DNA of 13,816 bases from an uncultured Hungatella sp. (GCA_910588505.1 CAJUPQ010000088.1:1-13816); one strand, 5' to 3'. Shown: positions 1 to 7,886, counted from the first letter of the stretch. Made by a program: numbers and translations. The notes: generated from the letters alone by a model not told the origin.

Positions 1-1212
1 TGGTTCAGAGCTTTTGCCATACGCCCCAGCTCGTCGTCGGTGTCCACGCCGATATTGATCTTTAGATCTCCCACCTCCAGCTTGGACGCGCCGTCAAGGA
101 TCTCCTGCACCGGAGCCAGATGTTTCTTGATGATTTGATATATGATACAAAGCAGGATAATGCCAAACAAGATAACCGCGAACATCAGCTTAGCCACATC
201 TGTCAGCAGGGCCTTGTCAAACTCCTCCCGATTAATGGCTACCCTTAAACTCCATTTGTTGCCGCTGGACAGCTTCATCGGAACCGTTACGGCAATCCCC
301 TTTTTCCCTGTAGCGTAATTGATGGTGTTGCTGTTCATCACGGAAAGGCTGTTTACATTAGGGCCTTCCTTCATGGAATCCAGCTTTTCCACATCTTCCA
401 ATATCTGTCCATATCCCGCTTCCTCAGCGGTCTTTCCCACAAGAGAGGCATTGCTGGTATCCAAAAGCACCATCTCATCTTCAGAGAGCGCTACCATGTG
501 GATCGTCTCATAACCGATGCGGGCATACTGCTGGGTCTGCATATCAGCCAGAGCCACATCGCACCCGGCCACCCCCAGAAACTCCCCGTCAGCGTCATAT
601 ATCGGGGCAATGATACTGATCATCATAATGTCTTTGCCCTTAAGCTGGTACACATAGGGCTCCATAACATATACCTGGCCGGAGGATTTTATCTGCTTAT
701 AATACTCTTTGTCAAAATTGTCAAAGGCATCCTCGTGCTTTTCAAACTCTACCTCCGTCCCATCCTCATTAAAATACGCGATGGCTTCATAAGCCATATC
801 CCTCTTATGTACGCTGTAGGGCTCCCCGTTGCCATCCGCAATGGCGTTCTGCTCAAAATAGGCAAACACTGTAGTAAAATTCTCGTCTCCCAGCAGAACC
901 CCCTTTAGCGCGTTGTCAATAGCATCCCTCTGCTCCTCCGGAGGCAGGGCTGATATATTCCGCAGGGAATTGGCAAAGCCAAGAACCTGACCATAGGAAT
1001 TCTCAATGCCATTGCGGATCAAAAAGACGTTCTCGTAAGCCAGGGTCTGCATCTTATCCTTGGTTACACTCTCCAAAGACGCCATGGAAATAAGTCCTGA
1101 CACGGAAACGATCAAAAAAACATGACTGCCACAACGACAATCAATTAGAAATGATTTTTTTGCTGAGACTTCCCACAGACAGTTTCCCAGAAATTTGCTC
1201 TTCTCCAGACAT
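1..1212 (-). pseudogene. Methyl-accepting chemotaxis protein, dCache-HAMP part; two frameshifts in first membrane segment, 3' end outside window
   Basis: Transmembrane chemoreceptor that would bind a ligand outside the cell and signal to CheA/CheW. The start is ATG at 1210-1212, 7 bases after an AGGAGG site (1220-1225). The ATG frame gives MSGEEQISGKLSVGS...KKIISN and stops at TGA 1141-1143. A second frame gives the hydrophobic IVVVAVMFF and stops at TGA 1112-1114, in a 7-T run. The third frame continues LIVSVSGLISMASLES and stays open to position 1. Restoring one T at each place gives a normal first membrane helix. Then come a periplasmic-type dCache region (YFEQNAIADGNGEPY, APIYDADGEFLGVAGCDVAL), a second helix (KLMFAVILFGIILLCIIY) and a HAMP start (EVGDLKINIGVDTDDELGRM). 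The signalling domain lies beyond the window, so a histidine kinase or diguanylate cyclase output cannot be excluded. The breaks may be real mutations or homopolymer sequencing errors. Confidence 0.8.
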
Positions 1213-1233
1213 AAAAAAACCTCCTGCTAAATT

Positions 1234-1262
1234 ATAATAATAAAAAGTAAGAGTTTTGTCAA
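1234..1262 (-). promoter_or_regulatory. Sigma-A promoter P1 of the chemoreceptor gene
   Basis: Read on the minus strand, a perfect -35 TTGACA (1257-1262) is separated by 17 bases from TATTAT (1234-1239). An overlapping TATAAT lies at 1231-1236 with 20-base spacing. Predicted transcription starts near 1227, which leaves a leader of only about 15 bases that is mostly ribosome binding site. Confidence 0.7.
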
Positions 1263-1291
1263 ATTTTACAATATTTCCATCTATTTGTCAA
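1263..1291 (-). promoter_or_regulatory. Sigma-A promoter P2, tandem with P1
   Basis: A second perfect TTGACA (1286-1291) lies exactly 17 bases from TAAAAT (1263-1268) on the minus strand. The -10 of P2 abuts the -35 of P1, so polymerase could not occupy both at once. It drives the same chemoreceptor gene. Confidence 0.6.
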
Positions 1292-1334
1292 CTTAAATAG
1301 TGAGAAGAGAACTTTCAGCTTTTCGCGTCAAAGA

Positions 1335-1376
1335 TCCCGCGGCGGCCAAAGCCTCGCGCCCCTGACCGCCGCGGGA
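1335..1376. terminator. GC-rich inverted repeat after the SpoIID-domain gene, possible terminator
   Basis: An 11-bp perfect stem, TCCCGCGGCGG (1335-1345) with CCGCCGCGGGA (1366-1376), encloses a 20-base loop 15 bases downstream of the SpoIID-domain gene's stop codon. No convincing T run follows on either strand (minus continues GATCTTTGACGC). It is therefore a probable transcript-end hairpin rather than a textbook intrinsic terminator. Confidence 0.5.
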
Positions 1377-1390
1377 CCATCACAGGTCAG

Positions 1391-3655
1391 TCATGATACC
1401 TCATCGATCTCCGCCACTTCCGTGCCGTCATAAAATAATTCCAGAATCTGTTTGTAGCTCTTTCCGGCCTTTGCCATGGCCTGAGCGCCGTTCTGGCTCA
1501 TGCCTACCCCATGGCCGTACCCTCCTCCGTAGATGGTGAAGCGAATTTCTGCCCCTTCTTCCTCCTTCTCAATGGCGATAAAGGCGCTGGGCAGGGAATC
1601 CCAGCCTGTGAGGACATTGCCATTCTGCTGTCGTATCTCCATGTCCCCGCAGCCCAGCATGGCCCGGATCTGGCCTTCCCCCGCGATCTCCTTGCTGCCG
1701 GCGGTCCCTTTCACCAGAAGAACCTTTCCGATCCCCCCTGTGGACCGCTCCTTTATGGTCAAATCTACAATATCCCCAATGCCTGTAACCTTTTTTCCCA
1801 CCTGACTGCCTGTGGTCTCGGCCGTCCACCGGTACATGCCAAACTCCGACTCAAATCCCTGGGGACAGCTCTTTATGTACTGGGAAAATGCCTCCTCACT
1901 GGTCAGATCCAAAACTCCTCCCCCATCTTTCACGGCAATGCCCCTCAGGTACGGATAATCCTCCAGGCTGGCTCCCCATATGGTTCCGTCGGTGGTGTGG
2001 CCGCAGGATGTGGAAAAATAATAGACCTCCGCCACCTGCCCCTCATAGGTTATAAGCTTCCCATAGGTTTCATTGACTGCCGTGTCCGTATTGGGACTGG
2101 TTTCTACATTATTATATACCTGATACTTGGTGGAATCATCCACATGGGCCCCATAATTCTTATACCCGTTGGCCATGATCTGCCTCCAGGCGTAGGTTCT
2201 GGCGCAGACAGCCTGGGCCTTTAAGGCCTCCTTCTCATAGCTGGCGGGCATCTCGCTTGGCACCACCCGCTTTAAATACTCCTCCAGGTAGACCTCGTTG
2301 ACCAGCACAAGACCGTCTTTCTCCTGCTTCACCTCCAAATGGCCCGGATACCAGGGTTTTTTGTCCCCCCGCCCAATGGTTAAGACCCGGACGCCTTTGC
2401 TCTCGTCCCCGGGCTCAATGATCACCCGCTCATTTTTCAGGGTTTCGTCCCCGGACCGGAATGTGACCGTATCCCCGGTCTGGTACGCCTCCTCCTGATC
2501 CCCTCGCTTTACCACGCCGGGGCTTAGAAATTCCAGGGTGATGGTATCGTGGAAAATCGATCTGAACCCGGTATCCATAAGCAGCACCCGGATGGTCTTA
2601 GCGTCAAAGGGCCTCATGGCCAGAGCCGCGCAGATCTTCCCGTCAGCCACCACAAATTCCTGAACATCAGAGCCCACCACCACGCTGGACAGTCCCAACC
2701 GCCTAAACTCCCCATAAAGCCGGTACGCGTTAAAATCCTGGTCAACCGTCAGGCTGCCAAAGCCCTCGATCTCGATCTCATCGCCGTCGATCTCCAGCAC
2801 CTTTCCTGACACCCGCTCTTTTTTCAGCACAAGCTTTTTTACCTGGCCGTCCGTTACATGGATATCCGCCACCTGCATAGCCATACCCTCAGGGTCTTTT
2901 ATCTTTGCCTTTACCTCCAGGGTCCTTGCCAGAGAGCCTACGTAAGCCTTCAGCTCATGCTCCCCTACCTCCATGATCCAGATGTTTTTGTACACCACGG
3001 ATTTGGAAATCTTCTCCGTGACCCTTAAGATCTCGCTGCCGCTTACAAGGACCTTTATCTCCTGATCCCTGCATGAGCCCAGCCCCAGCCCTTCAAAGCC
3101 CCGGTTCCCCAGGCTTGTGTAGGCCCTCCAGGCCACGCCGTCGTCTACATCCTCAAAAGTGCCGTAAACCACCAGGGTCTCCTGGCGCACCTTCTCCTCC
3201 TGCCACGAGCCAAGTTCCCTGCAGATATCCTCGTACAGATCCCACCACTCCCCGGGCGGATAGGGCTGGGTCTTATTTTTCTGTGTCAGTCCCACCTTGG
3301 CTTTAAGCTCATCGGATACCTGGCCTGCCAGAAAATCAGCCTCTTCATAAGTCAAAAGTCCCTCCGCGGTCTCCTCCGCGGCCGGCGTCAGCTCCTTATC
3401 AATCCACCCTCTCTGGTACAGGGCGTCCATATATTTCACATACCACTGGCCCTGGCTGGAGGCGGGAAACTCCGACTGCTTCCTGGAAGCCAGCCGGCAC
3501 TCCTCCACCGTAGCCGCGGAAAGGGCCGCCGCCTTGTAAGCAGCAGCCCTGGTAACGCCGTCCCTGTCCGGCTCCGCAAGGAGTATGATGATCACCAGCG
3601 CCGCTATGGTCAGTGGAATCCCCAAAAACCAACCTGTTATGTTCTTTCTCTTCAT
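1391..3655 (-). CDS. Membrane-anchored SpoIID/LytB-domain protein, long form (754 aa)
   Basis: Probable peptidoglycan glycan-strand cleaving (lytic transglycosylase) or amidase-modifying protein acting on the outer face of the membrane. One N-terminal membrane helix (residues about 8-27, GWFLGIPLTIAALVIIILLA) is followed by about 400 residues I cannot assign. The SpoIID domain follows: VVPSEMP (464-470, with the family's essential Glu at 468), then KAQAVCARTYAW, then STSCGHT (548-554, the Cys and His seen as metal ligands in SpoIID structures). It ends with GHGVGMSQNGAQAMA near 714. B. subtilis SpoIID is about 340 aa, so the N-terminal half is extra and may bind a partner or the wall. The ATG lies 6 bases after the stop of the AI-2E-family gene, which suggests coupled translation. 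No spoIIQ or spoIIIA genes are nearby, so a sporulation role is not shown by context. Confidence 0.88.
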   Translation of the reverse strand: MKRKNITGWFLGIPLTIAALVIIILLAEPDRDGVTRAAAYKAAALSAATVEECRLASRKQSEFPASSQGQWYVKYMDALYQRGWIDKELTPAAEETAEGLLTYEEADFLAGQVSDELKAKVGLTQKNKTQPYPPGEWWDLYEDICRELGSWQEEKVRQETLVVYGTFEDVDDGVAWRAYTSLGNRGFEGLGLGSCRDQEIKVLVSGSEILRVTEKISKSVVYKNIWIMEVGEHELKAYVGSLARTLEVKAKIKDPEGMAMQVADIHVTDGQVKKLVLKKERVSGKVLEIDGDEIEIEGFGSLTVDQDFNAYRLYGEFRRLGLSSVVVGSDVQEFVVADGKICAALAMRPFDAKTIRVLLMDTGFRSIFHDTITLEFLSPGVVKRGDQEEAYQTGDTVTFRSGDETLKNERVIIEPGDESKGVRVLTIGRGDKKPWYPGHLEVKQEKDGLVLVNEVYLEEYLKRVVPSEMPASYEKEALKAQAVCARTYAWRQIMANGYKNYGAHVDDSTKYQVYNNVETSPNTDTAVNETYGKLITYEGQVAEVYYFSTSCGHTTDGTIWGASLEDYPYLRGIAVKDGGGVLDLTSEEAFSQYIKSCPQGFESEFGMYRWTAETTGSQVGKKVTGIGDIVDLTIKERSTGGIGKVLLVKGTAGSKEIAGEGQIRAMLGCGDMEIRQQNGNVLTGWDSLPSAFIAIEKEEEGAEIRFTIYGGGYGHGVGMSQNGAQAMAKAGKSYKQILELFYDGTEVAEIDEVS

Positions 3656-3661
3656 ACGCCT

Positions 3662-4897
3662 TTACCTGACAAATGTTTTTTTCTCCTCATCAATATGCTT
3701 CAAATCCCCATAATCATCCGTGACTGTGGACAACTCCCGCTTTTTTAACCGCCAGTTAACCCACTCCGCGGTCAGACGGTAAATCACCGCGAAGGTAGGC
3801 ACGCCGATGATCATGCCCACAGGCCCCATGATCCCGCCGAACAGCAGGATGGAAAACAGCACCCAGAAACTTGACAGCCCGGTGGAATTGCCCAGGATCT
3901 TCGGCCCGATGATATTGCCGTCCAGCTGCTGGATAGCCAGAATAGACAAAAGAAACCAGAGGCATTTTTTCGGATCCGCCAAAAGCACCAGAACAGCGCT
4001 GGGAACGGCGCCGATAAACGGGCCGAAAAAGGGGATGATGTTGGTCACGCCTACGATAACGCTGATCAGCACCGTGTAGGGCATCTTCAGAACGCTCAGC
4101 CACACAAAGGTCAGGATCCCGATGATGACGGAATCCCAGATCTTCCCGATGATAAACCCGCCGAAAACCCGGTGAATAAACCTCCACTTCTCTACCACCT
4201 CGTTAGCCACAGGCAGAGAAAACAAACTGTAGATGATCTTCTTGCCCTGAGCCGCCAGAGTCTCCTTGATGTTGAGCAGGTACACCATCACAATAATGCC
4301 GATGAGCACGTTCTTTACCAGGTTTATGATTCCCATGATGCTGGCAAAAATACTGGTGATAACCTTCTCAATATTAGGCAGAATGTCCGTGGTAGTCTGT
4401 AACCAGGAAACCAGCTTCTCCACCCCCTGGTTGTAAAGACTTAACACTGTGGGCTCAATATCCGGATAATTGGCAAGGAGCGTCTCGATCCAAAGGGCCA
4501 CCTTGGCCGCGCTGGCGGGGATGGAGTTAATGATCCCGCTTACGCTGGCTCTCAACGGCTCGCTCAGCTTCACCAGCCCCATGATCACCACCCCTAAAAA
4601 GGCGATGCAGGCCAGAGTCGCCACCGCCTTGGCCATCCCGTGCTTTTTCCTCCCCCGCTTTAGATATGGGGTCAGAAGCCGGTCGGTCCACCGGTACACC
4701 CGGTTGTAGATCGGCGTCAGAAGGTACGCCAGGATCGCCCCGTAGATAATGGGCGACAGGATCCGGTTTAGATTTTTCAGCCCCAGGCACACAGTCTTCC
4801 ACCGGATAAAAACAAGAGCCGCCGCGATGCAGGTGACAATGACCAGAACTGCTGTAACGCCCCAATAAATGTAGTCCCGAAATTTGTGTTCGTTCAT
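3662..4897 (-). CDS. AI-2E family transporter (YtvI/PerM-type permease)
   Basis: Polytopic membrane protein of 411 aa, normal for the family. Members are variously proposed to export autoinducer-2 or to exchange ions, so the substrate is not established. There are two N-terminal helices (about residues 13-32 and 38-60), a third near 88-110 (VATLACIAFLGVVIMGLVKL), an extended loop (about 110-185), and a C-terminal helical bundle. The bundle carries the family core GVTNIIPFFGPFIGAVPS and later QQLDGNIIGPKILGNSTGL. The tail is charged and cytoplasmic. The ATG at 4895-4897 has a weak AAAGGG-type site 8-13 bases upstream. The gene follows the predicted 6S terminator, so it probably has its own promoter in 4898-4974, which I could not define clearly. 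It is the first gene of a pair with the SpoIID-domain gene. Confidence 0.88.
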   Translation of the reverse strand: MNEHKFRDYIYWGVTAVLVIVTCIAAALVFIRWKTVCLGLKNLNRILSPIIYGAILAYLLTPIYNRVYRWTDRLLTPYLKRGRKKHGMAKAVATLACIAFLGVVIMGLVKLSEPLRASVSGIINSIPASAAKVALWIETLLANYPDIEPTVLSLYNQGVEKLVSWLQTTTDILPNIEKVITSIFASIMGIINLVKNVLIGIIVMVYLLNIKETLAAQGKKIIYSLFSLPVANEVVEKWRFIHRVFGGFIIGKIWDSVIIGILTFVWLSVLKMPYTVLISVIVGVTNIIPFFGPFIGAVPSAVLVLLADPKKCLWFLLSILAIQQLDGNIIGPKILGNSTGLSSFWVLFSILLFGGIMGPVGMIIGVPTFAVIYRLTAEWVNWRLKKRELSTVTDDYGDLKHIDEEKKTFVR

Positions 4898-4974
4898 CTG
4901 TAACCCTTTCTATATAACCCTTTGTTTGATGTATTGCATAAAATGCTGTGTCCTGGGTATAGATTACCACATTT

Positions 4975-5022
4975 TTACAAAAAGATAAAGCAGCGATTGC
5001 TCGCTGCTTTCATCTTTTGTAA
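4975..5022 (-). terminator. Long intrinsic terminator, probably bidirectional
   Basis: A perfect 10-bp stem AAAGCAGCGA (4987-4996) / TCGCTGCTTT (5001-5010) has a 4-base loop. The pairing extends outward through TTACAAAAAGAT and ATCTTTTGTAA with single-base bulges. On the minus strand the stem runs into TTTATCTTTTTG, a usable T tract. The plus strand also shows a T-rich exit (TTTCATCTTTTGT). It separates the small RNA unit from the AI-2E-family gene. Confidence 0.85.
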
Positions 5023-5214
5023 TCCCAAAATGCCGGTTCTTACAATTTGACGCCTAGCCATGCTAGGTGGGTGACCGCACTCCGGCTTCTGCCTTCCACT
5101 CGCGGGAGGCCTGACATCCACCGGAAAATATAGGAATCCCTTGTGTCATAATGTAGGTTCAAAGATACGTAAGATTGTCGAACATCCCAGGAATTACAAA
5201 TCCTGTGTTTTGAT
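5016..5214 (-). ncRNA. ssrS: 6S RNA candidate
   Basis: Regulatory RNA that would mimic an open promoter and sequester sigma-A RNA polymerase. Evidence seen: an independent unit with a consensus promoter (5221-5249) and a terminator, about 185-200 nt long, without a credible protein. The ends pair: TTTGTAATTCC (5190-5200) with GGGATTACAAA (5016-5026), 11 pairs including one G-U. The GATGTTCG segment just inside the 5' arm resembles the same element in E. coli 6S (GAGAUGUUCG). A downstream CUUUGAACC...ACAAGGG stretch resembles the 6S central region as I recall it from Clostridia. Internal hairpins include CCTAGC-atg-GCTAGG (5053-5067) and a CCGG-closed arm. Recognition is from memory of the family, so another structured RNA is possible. 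A covariance-model search would decide. Confidence 0.72.
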
Positions 5215-5220
5215 AGGGTT

Positions 5221-5249
5221 ATTATACAATACGCCGGGAGTTTTTTCAA
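5221..5249 (-). promoter_or_regulatory. Sigma-A promoter of the 6S RNA candidate
   Basis: The minus strand shows TTGAAA (5244-5249), 17 bases, then a perfect TATAAT (5221-5226). The predicted start is near 5213-5215. No clear terminator for pdp lies between its stop codon (5311) and this promoter, so read-through from the salvage operon into the RNA is possible. Confidence 0.8.
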
Positions 5250-5310
5250 TCCTATATTTTTTACTTTTGAGGAAATGTGTTACAAAAAATATTGTCGCAT
5301 AAAGTCCTCT

Positions 5311-6633
5311 CTAAAACATCTCCACCCCATCCCCTGTAACCTGCCCGTAGACCAGCTTCTTGGCCTCCACGTCCCCGTCTCCTATGGTATAGGCATCCAT
5401 AAGCTTTTGGGACGCCCCGTCCAGAAGTTCCTCCCTGGACGCGTACAGCACTGCCAGCAGGTCTCCTTTTCTCACTTCCTCGCCGTATTTCTTGTGCAGG
5501 CATATACCTGCGCTGTAGTCGATCACATCTTCCTTCTTCTGCCGCCCGGCTCCCAGCATGGCGGAGGCGATCCCGCAGCCCGCCGTGTCGATGTGGGTCA
5601 CCCGGCCGTCCCTGTCCGCCTTTACCTCCCGGACATAAGGGGCTTTGGGGAAGCGGTCCGGGTCCAGGATATAGGTCTCATCCCCTCCCTGGGCCTTTAC
5701 CATGGCTGCCAGGGTCTTAAGCCCTCTTCCGTCCGCCATGGCATCTCTGGCCAGGGCGTAGCAGGAATCCAGATCCCCCTTCCCTGCCATATAAAGCATA
5801 TGGCTGCACAGCTGGAGACACACCTCTGTCAGATCCCCGGGGCCGCGGCCCTTAAGAGTCTCAACAGCCTCCCTGACCTCAAGGGAATTGCCGATAGCAG
5901 AACCCAAAGGCACATCCATGTCCGTAATAAGGGCGCAGCACCGCCTTCCGGCTCCCGTCCCGATGGCCACCATCTCCTTTGCCAGCGCCACGGAATCCTC
6001 AAGGCTCTTCATAAAAGCCCCGCTGCCGGTCTTCACGTCCAGCACGATGCCGTCGCTTCCCGCCGCGATCTTCTTGCTCATGATGGACGAGGCAATGAGA
6101 GGGATGCTGTCAACTGTGGCCGTCACATCACGCAGGGCATACAGCTTCTTGTCCGCGGGGACCATGTTTCCCGACTGGCCGATGACCGCGATCCCCGTCT
6201 CATTGACGATCTCAAAAAACCGCTGCCGGCTTACTGCCGTACAAAGCCCTGGTATGGACTCCAGCTTATCTATGGTGCCCCCGGTATGGCCCAAACCTTT
6301 CCCCGACATCTTGGCAACCTTCACGCCCAATGACGCTGCCAGAGGGCCGATGACCAGGGTGGTCTTGTCCCCCACCCCGCCGGTGCTGTGCTTGTCAACC
6401 TTGATCCCCTCAATCCCTGATAAATCCACCATGTCGCCTGAGGCGGCCATCTCCAGGGTAAGGCCCAGAGTCTCCTCCTCATCCATGCCCTGAAAATAGA
6501 TAGCCATCAGCATGGCGGACATCTGATAGTCCGGGATCTCCCCGTCCACAAATCCCCGGATCATGTCATGAAGCTCCCCCCTGGAAAGCCTTCCCCCGTG
6601 TTTCTTCCTCTCGATCAAATCATACATCCGCAC
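5311..6633 (-). CDS. pdp: Pyrimidine-nucleoside phosphorylase
   Basis: Phosphorolysis of uridine, thymidine and deoxyuridine to the free base and (deoxy)ribose-1-phosphate in the cytoplasm. The 440-aa length matches the family. The N-terminal helical domain opens MRMYDLIERK, close to B. subtilis Pdp MRMVDII. The phosphate/nucleoside site reads KHSTGGVGDK (residues 81-90). The family signature reads SGKGLGHTGGTIDKLE (from residue 110), with Lys where most homologues have Arg. The C-terminal PYNP domain is near 340-400 (IDTAGCGIASAMLGAGR, ending KKYGEEVRKGDLLAVLYAS). The start is GTG at 6631-6633: a GGGGGAG site lies 7 bases upstream and the conserved MRM N-terminus supports it over the ATG two codons later. 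It is the last gene of the operon. The 157-base gap to cdd holds the ribosome site and a small GCGG-GAAA-CCGC hairpin but no clear terminator. Confidence 0.96.
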   Translation of the reverse strand: MRMYDLIERKKHGGRLSRGELHDMIRGFVDGEIPDYQMSAMLMAIYFQGMDEEETLGLTLEMAASGDMVDLSGIEGIKVDKHSTGGVGDKTTLVIGPLAASLGVKVAKMSGKGLGHTGGTIDKLESIPGLCTAVSRQRFFEIVNETGIAVIGQSGNMVPADKKLYALRDVTATVDSIPLIASSIMSKKIAAGSDGIVLDVKTGSGAFMKSLEDSVALAKEMVAIGTGAGRRCCALITDMDVPLGSAIGNSLEVREAVETLKGRGPGDLTEVCLQLCSHMLYMAGKGDLDSCYALARDAMADGRGLKTLAAMVKAQGGDETYILDPDRFPKAPYVREVKADRDGRVTHIDTAGCGIASAMLGAGRQKKEDVIDYSAGICLHKKYGEEVRKGDLLAVLYASREELLDGASQKLMDAYTIGDGDVEAKKLVYGQVTGDGVEMF

Positions 6634-6790
6634 AGGCCAACTCCCCCTTTCTTCTCCCGTGCTCTCAAAAATCGCTACACGTTGCCGCAGTGATCCTTCC
6701 CATAGCAGCCGCCTCTTTGCGCCCTCACAAATCGTCGCCGCCGTCGCGGTTTCCCGCAGCCGTCAGATCCTGCTTTTGCCTCGCCTGACT

Positions 6791-7201
6791 TTACATAAGG
6801 TTCTCCGGCCCAAATCCCATGGGGAGAAGCTGTTCTAAAGTAAATTCCCGGTACTCCGTAAGGGACTTGGCAAGAATGATCTTAAAAGTCCCGGGATCCG
6901 TAAACTCCCGCATCACCTGTCTGCACACGCCGCAGGGAGAACAGTAATCCGTCAGCACCCCGTCCTTACCGCCGCAGATCGCGATGGCCTCAAACTCCCG
7001 CTTCCCCTCATTGACCGCCCGAAAAAAGGCGCTCCTCTCCGCACACACCGTAGGCGTGTAGGCCGCGTTTTCGATATTGATGCCTGTGTACACCGTGCCG
7101 TCTTTGCACAGAAGAGCCGCCGCCACATGAAAATGGGAATAGGGCACATAAGCCCCCGGCAGCGCGTCAATAGCTGCCTGGATCAATCTCTGTCTTTCCA
7201 T
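6791..7201 (-). CDS. cdd: Cytidine deaminase
   Basis: Zinc-dependent hydrolytic deamination of cytidine and deoxycytidine to (deoxy)uridine, the substrate of the downstream Pdp. The 136-aa length is that of the homotetrameric bacterial enzyme. INIENA (41-46) is the nucleoside-binding strand. CAE (53-55) gives the first zinc Cys and the catalytic Glu. PCGVC (89-93) gives the other two zinc Cys. The ATG at 7199-7201 has a strong GGAGGGGG site ending 2-3 bases before ACC-ATG, embedded in the end of deoC. The gene overlaps deoC by 35 bases in another frame. Confidence 0.96.
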   Translation of the reverse strand: MERQRLIQAAIDALPGAYVPYSHFHVAAALLCKDGTVYTGINIENAAYTPTVCAERSAFFRAVNEGKREFEAIAICGGKDGVLTDYCSPCGVCRQVMREFTDPGTFKIILAKSLTEYREFTLEQLLPMGFGPENLM

Positions 7202-7856
7202 GGTCCCCCTCCGCTTTTGCCAGCTTCACGATCCTGCTGGTGCCAAGCCGCCCAGCTCCCAGCTCCAAAAATCTCTCCGCGTCCTCAAACGAGGAAATGC
7301 CTCCCGCTGCCTTGATCTTCACCTTAGGCCCCACATGGCTCTTGAACAGCTGGATATCTTCAAAAGTGGCTCCCCCTGTGGAAAATCCCGTGGAAGTCTT
7401 AATGTAATCAGCCCCTGCCTCTGTCACCAGCTGGCACATCTTGATCTTCTCCTCCCGGGTCAAAAGGCATGTCTCGATGATGACCTTCAGCACATGATCC
7501 CCGCACACGGCCTTGATGGTCCGGATCTCCTCCAGAACCCTGTCAAAACGCTTGTCTCTAAGATCCCCGATGTTGATCACCATGTCGATCTCGTCGGCTC
7601 CGTTCTCCAGGGCGTCCTCTGTCTCAAAAACCTTGGCAGCCGTGGTGTTATAGCCGTTTGGGAAACCGATGACCGTACACACCCGCATCCGCTCCCCCAC
7701 ATACTCCTTGGCCGCCTCCACATAGGACGGCGGAATACACACAGAGGCTGTCCCGTACTTGATAGCGTCGTCGCAGATCTGCTGAATCTCGCTCCAGGTA
7801 GCCTGCTGAGTCAAAAGCGTGTGGTCCACCGCCTTAAAAATCTTATTTCTGTCCAT
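7167..7856 (-). CDS. deoC: Deoxyribose-phosphate aldolase
   Basis: Cleaves 2-deoxyribose-5-phosphate to acetaldehyde and glyceraldehyde-3-phosphate, the final step of deoxynucleoside catabolism. At 229 aa it is the usual length of the short Gram-positive type. Active-site residues are visible: Asp91 in EIDMVINIG, the Schiff-base Lys153 in YIKTSTGFSTGG, and Lys182 in VKIKAAGGI. The ATG at 7854-7856 is preceded by AAAGGAGAAGCAATACC, with AGGAG about 9 bases upstream. The gap to the acetyltransferase gene is 30 bases and the 3' end overlaps cdd, so all four genes are probably on one message. A phosphopentomutase, needed to link Pdp with DeoC, is not in the window. Confidence 0.96.
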   Translation of the reverse strand: MDRNKIFKAVDHTLLTQQATWSEIQQICDDAIKYGTASVCIPPSYVEAAKEYVGERMRVCTVIGFPNGYNTTAAKVFETEDALENGADEIDMVINIGDLRDKRFDRVLEEIRTIKAVCGDHVLKVIIETCLLTREEKIKMCQLVTEAGADYIKTSTGFSTGGATFEDIQLFKSHVGPKVKIKAAGGISSFEDAERFLELGAGRLGTSRIVKLAKAEGDHGKTEIDPGSY

Positions 7857-7886
7857 GGTATTGCTTCTCCTTTCCTTTGCAGGCGA

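Noticed and set aside
498..908. Plus-strand open frame opposite the chemoreceptor
   Set aside because: The minus-strand frame here encodes a clear dCache region; this is its mirror.
1511..2224. Plus-strand open frame of 237 codons opposite the SpoIID-domain gene
   Set aside because: It lies opposite the conserved SpoIID motifs and has noncoding-like composition.
5040..5249. 69-codon minus-strand frame in the 6S RNA region
   Set aside because: Its start lies upstream of the predicted transcript and overlaps the -35. It has no ribosome site, and structure and terminator indicate an RNA gene.
5275..6333. Plus-strand open frame of 352 codons opposite pdp
   Set aside because: Complete overlap with an unmistakable pdp. 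The translation is Pro/His/Leu-rich and without motifs, as expected for the antisense of a GC-rich gene.
6634..6790. Small RNA or attenuator in the cdd-pdp gap
   Set aside because: Only a 4-bp GCGG-GAAA-CCGC hairpin and the pdp ribosome site stand out. There is no promoter or terminator to support a separate element.
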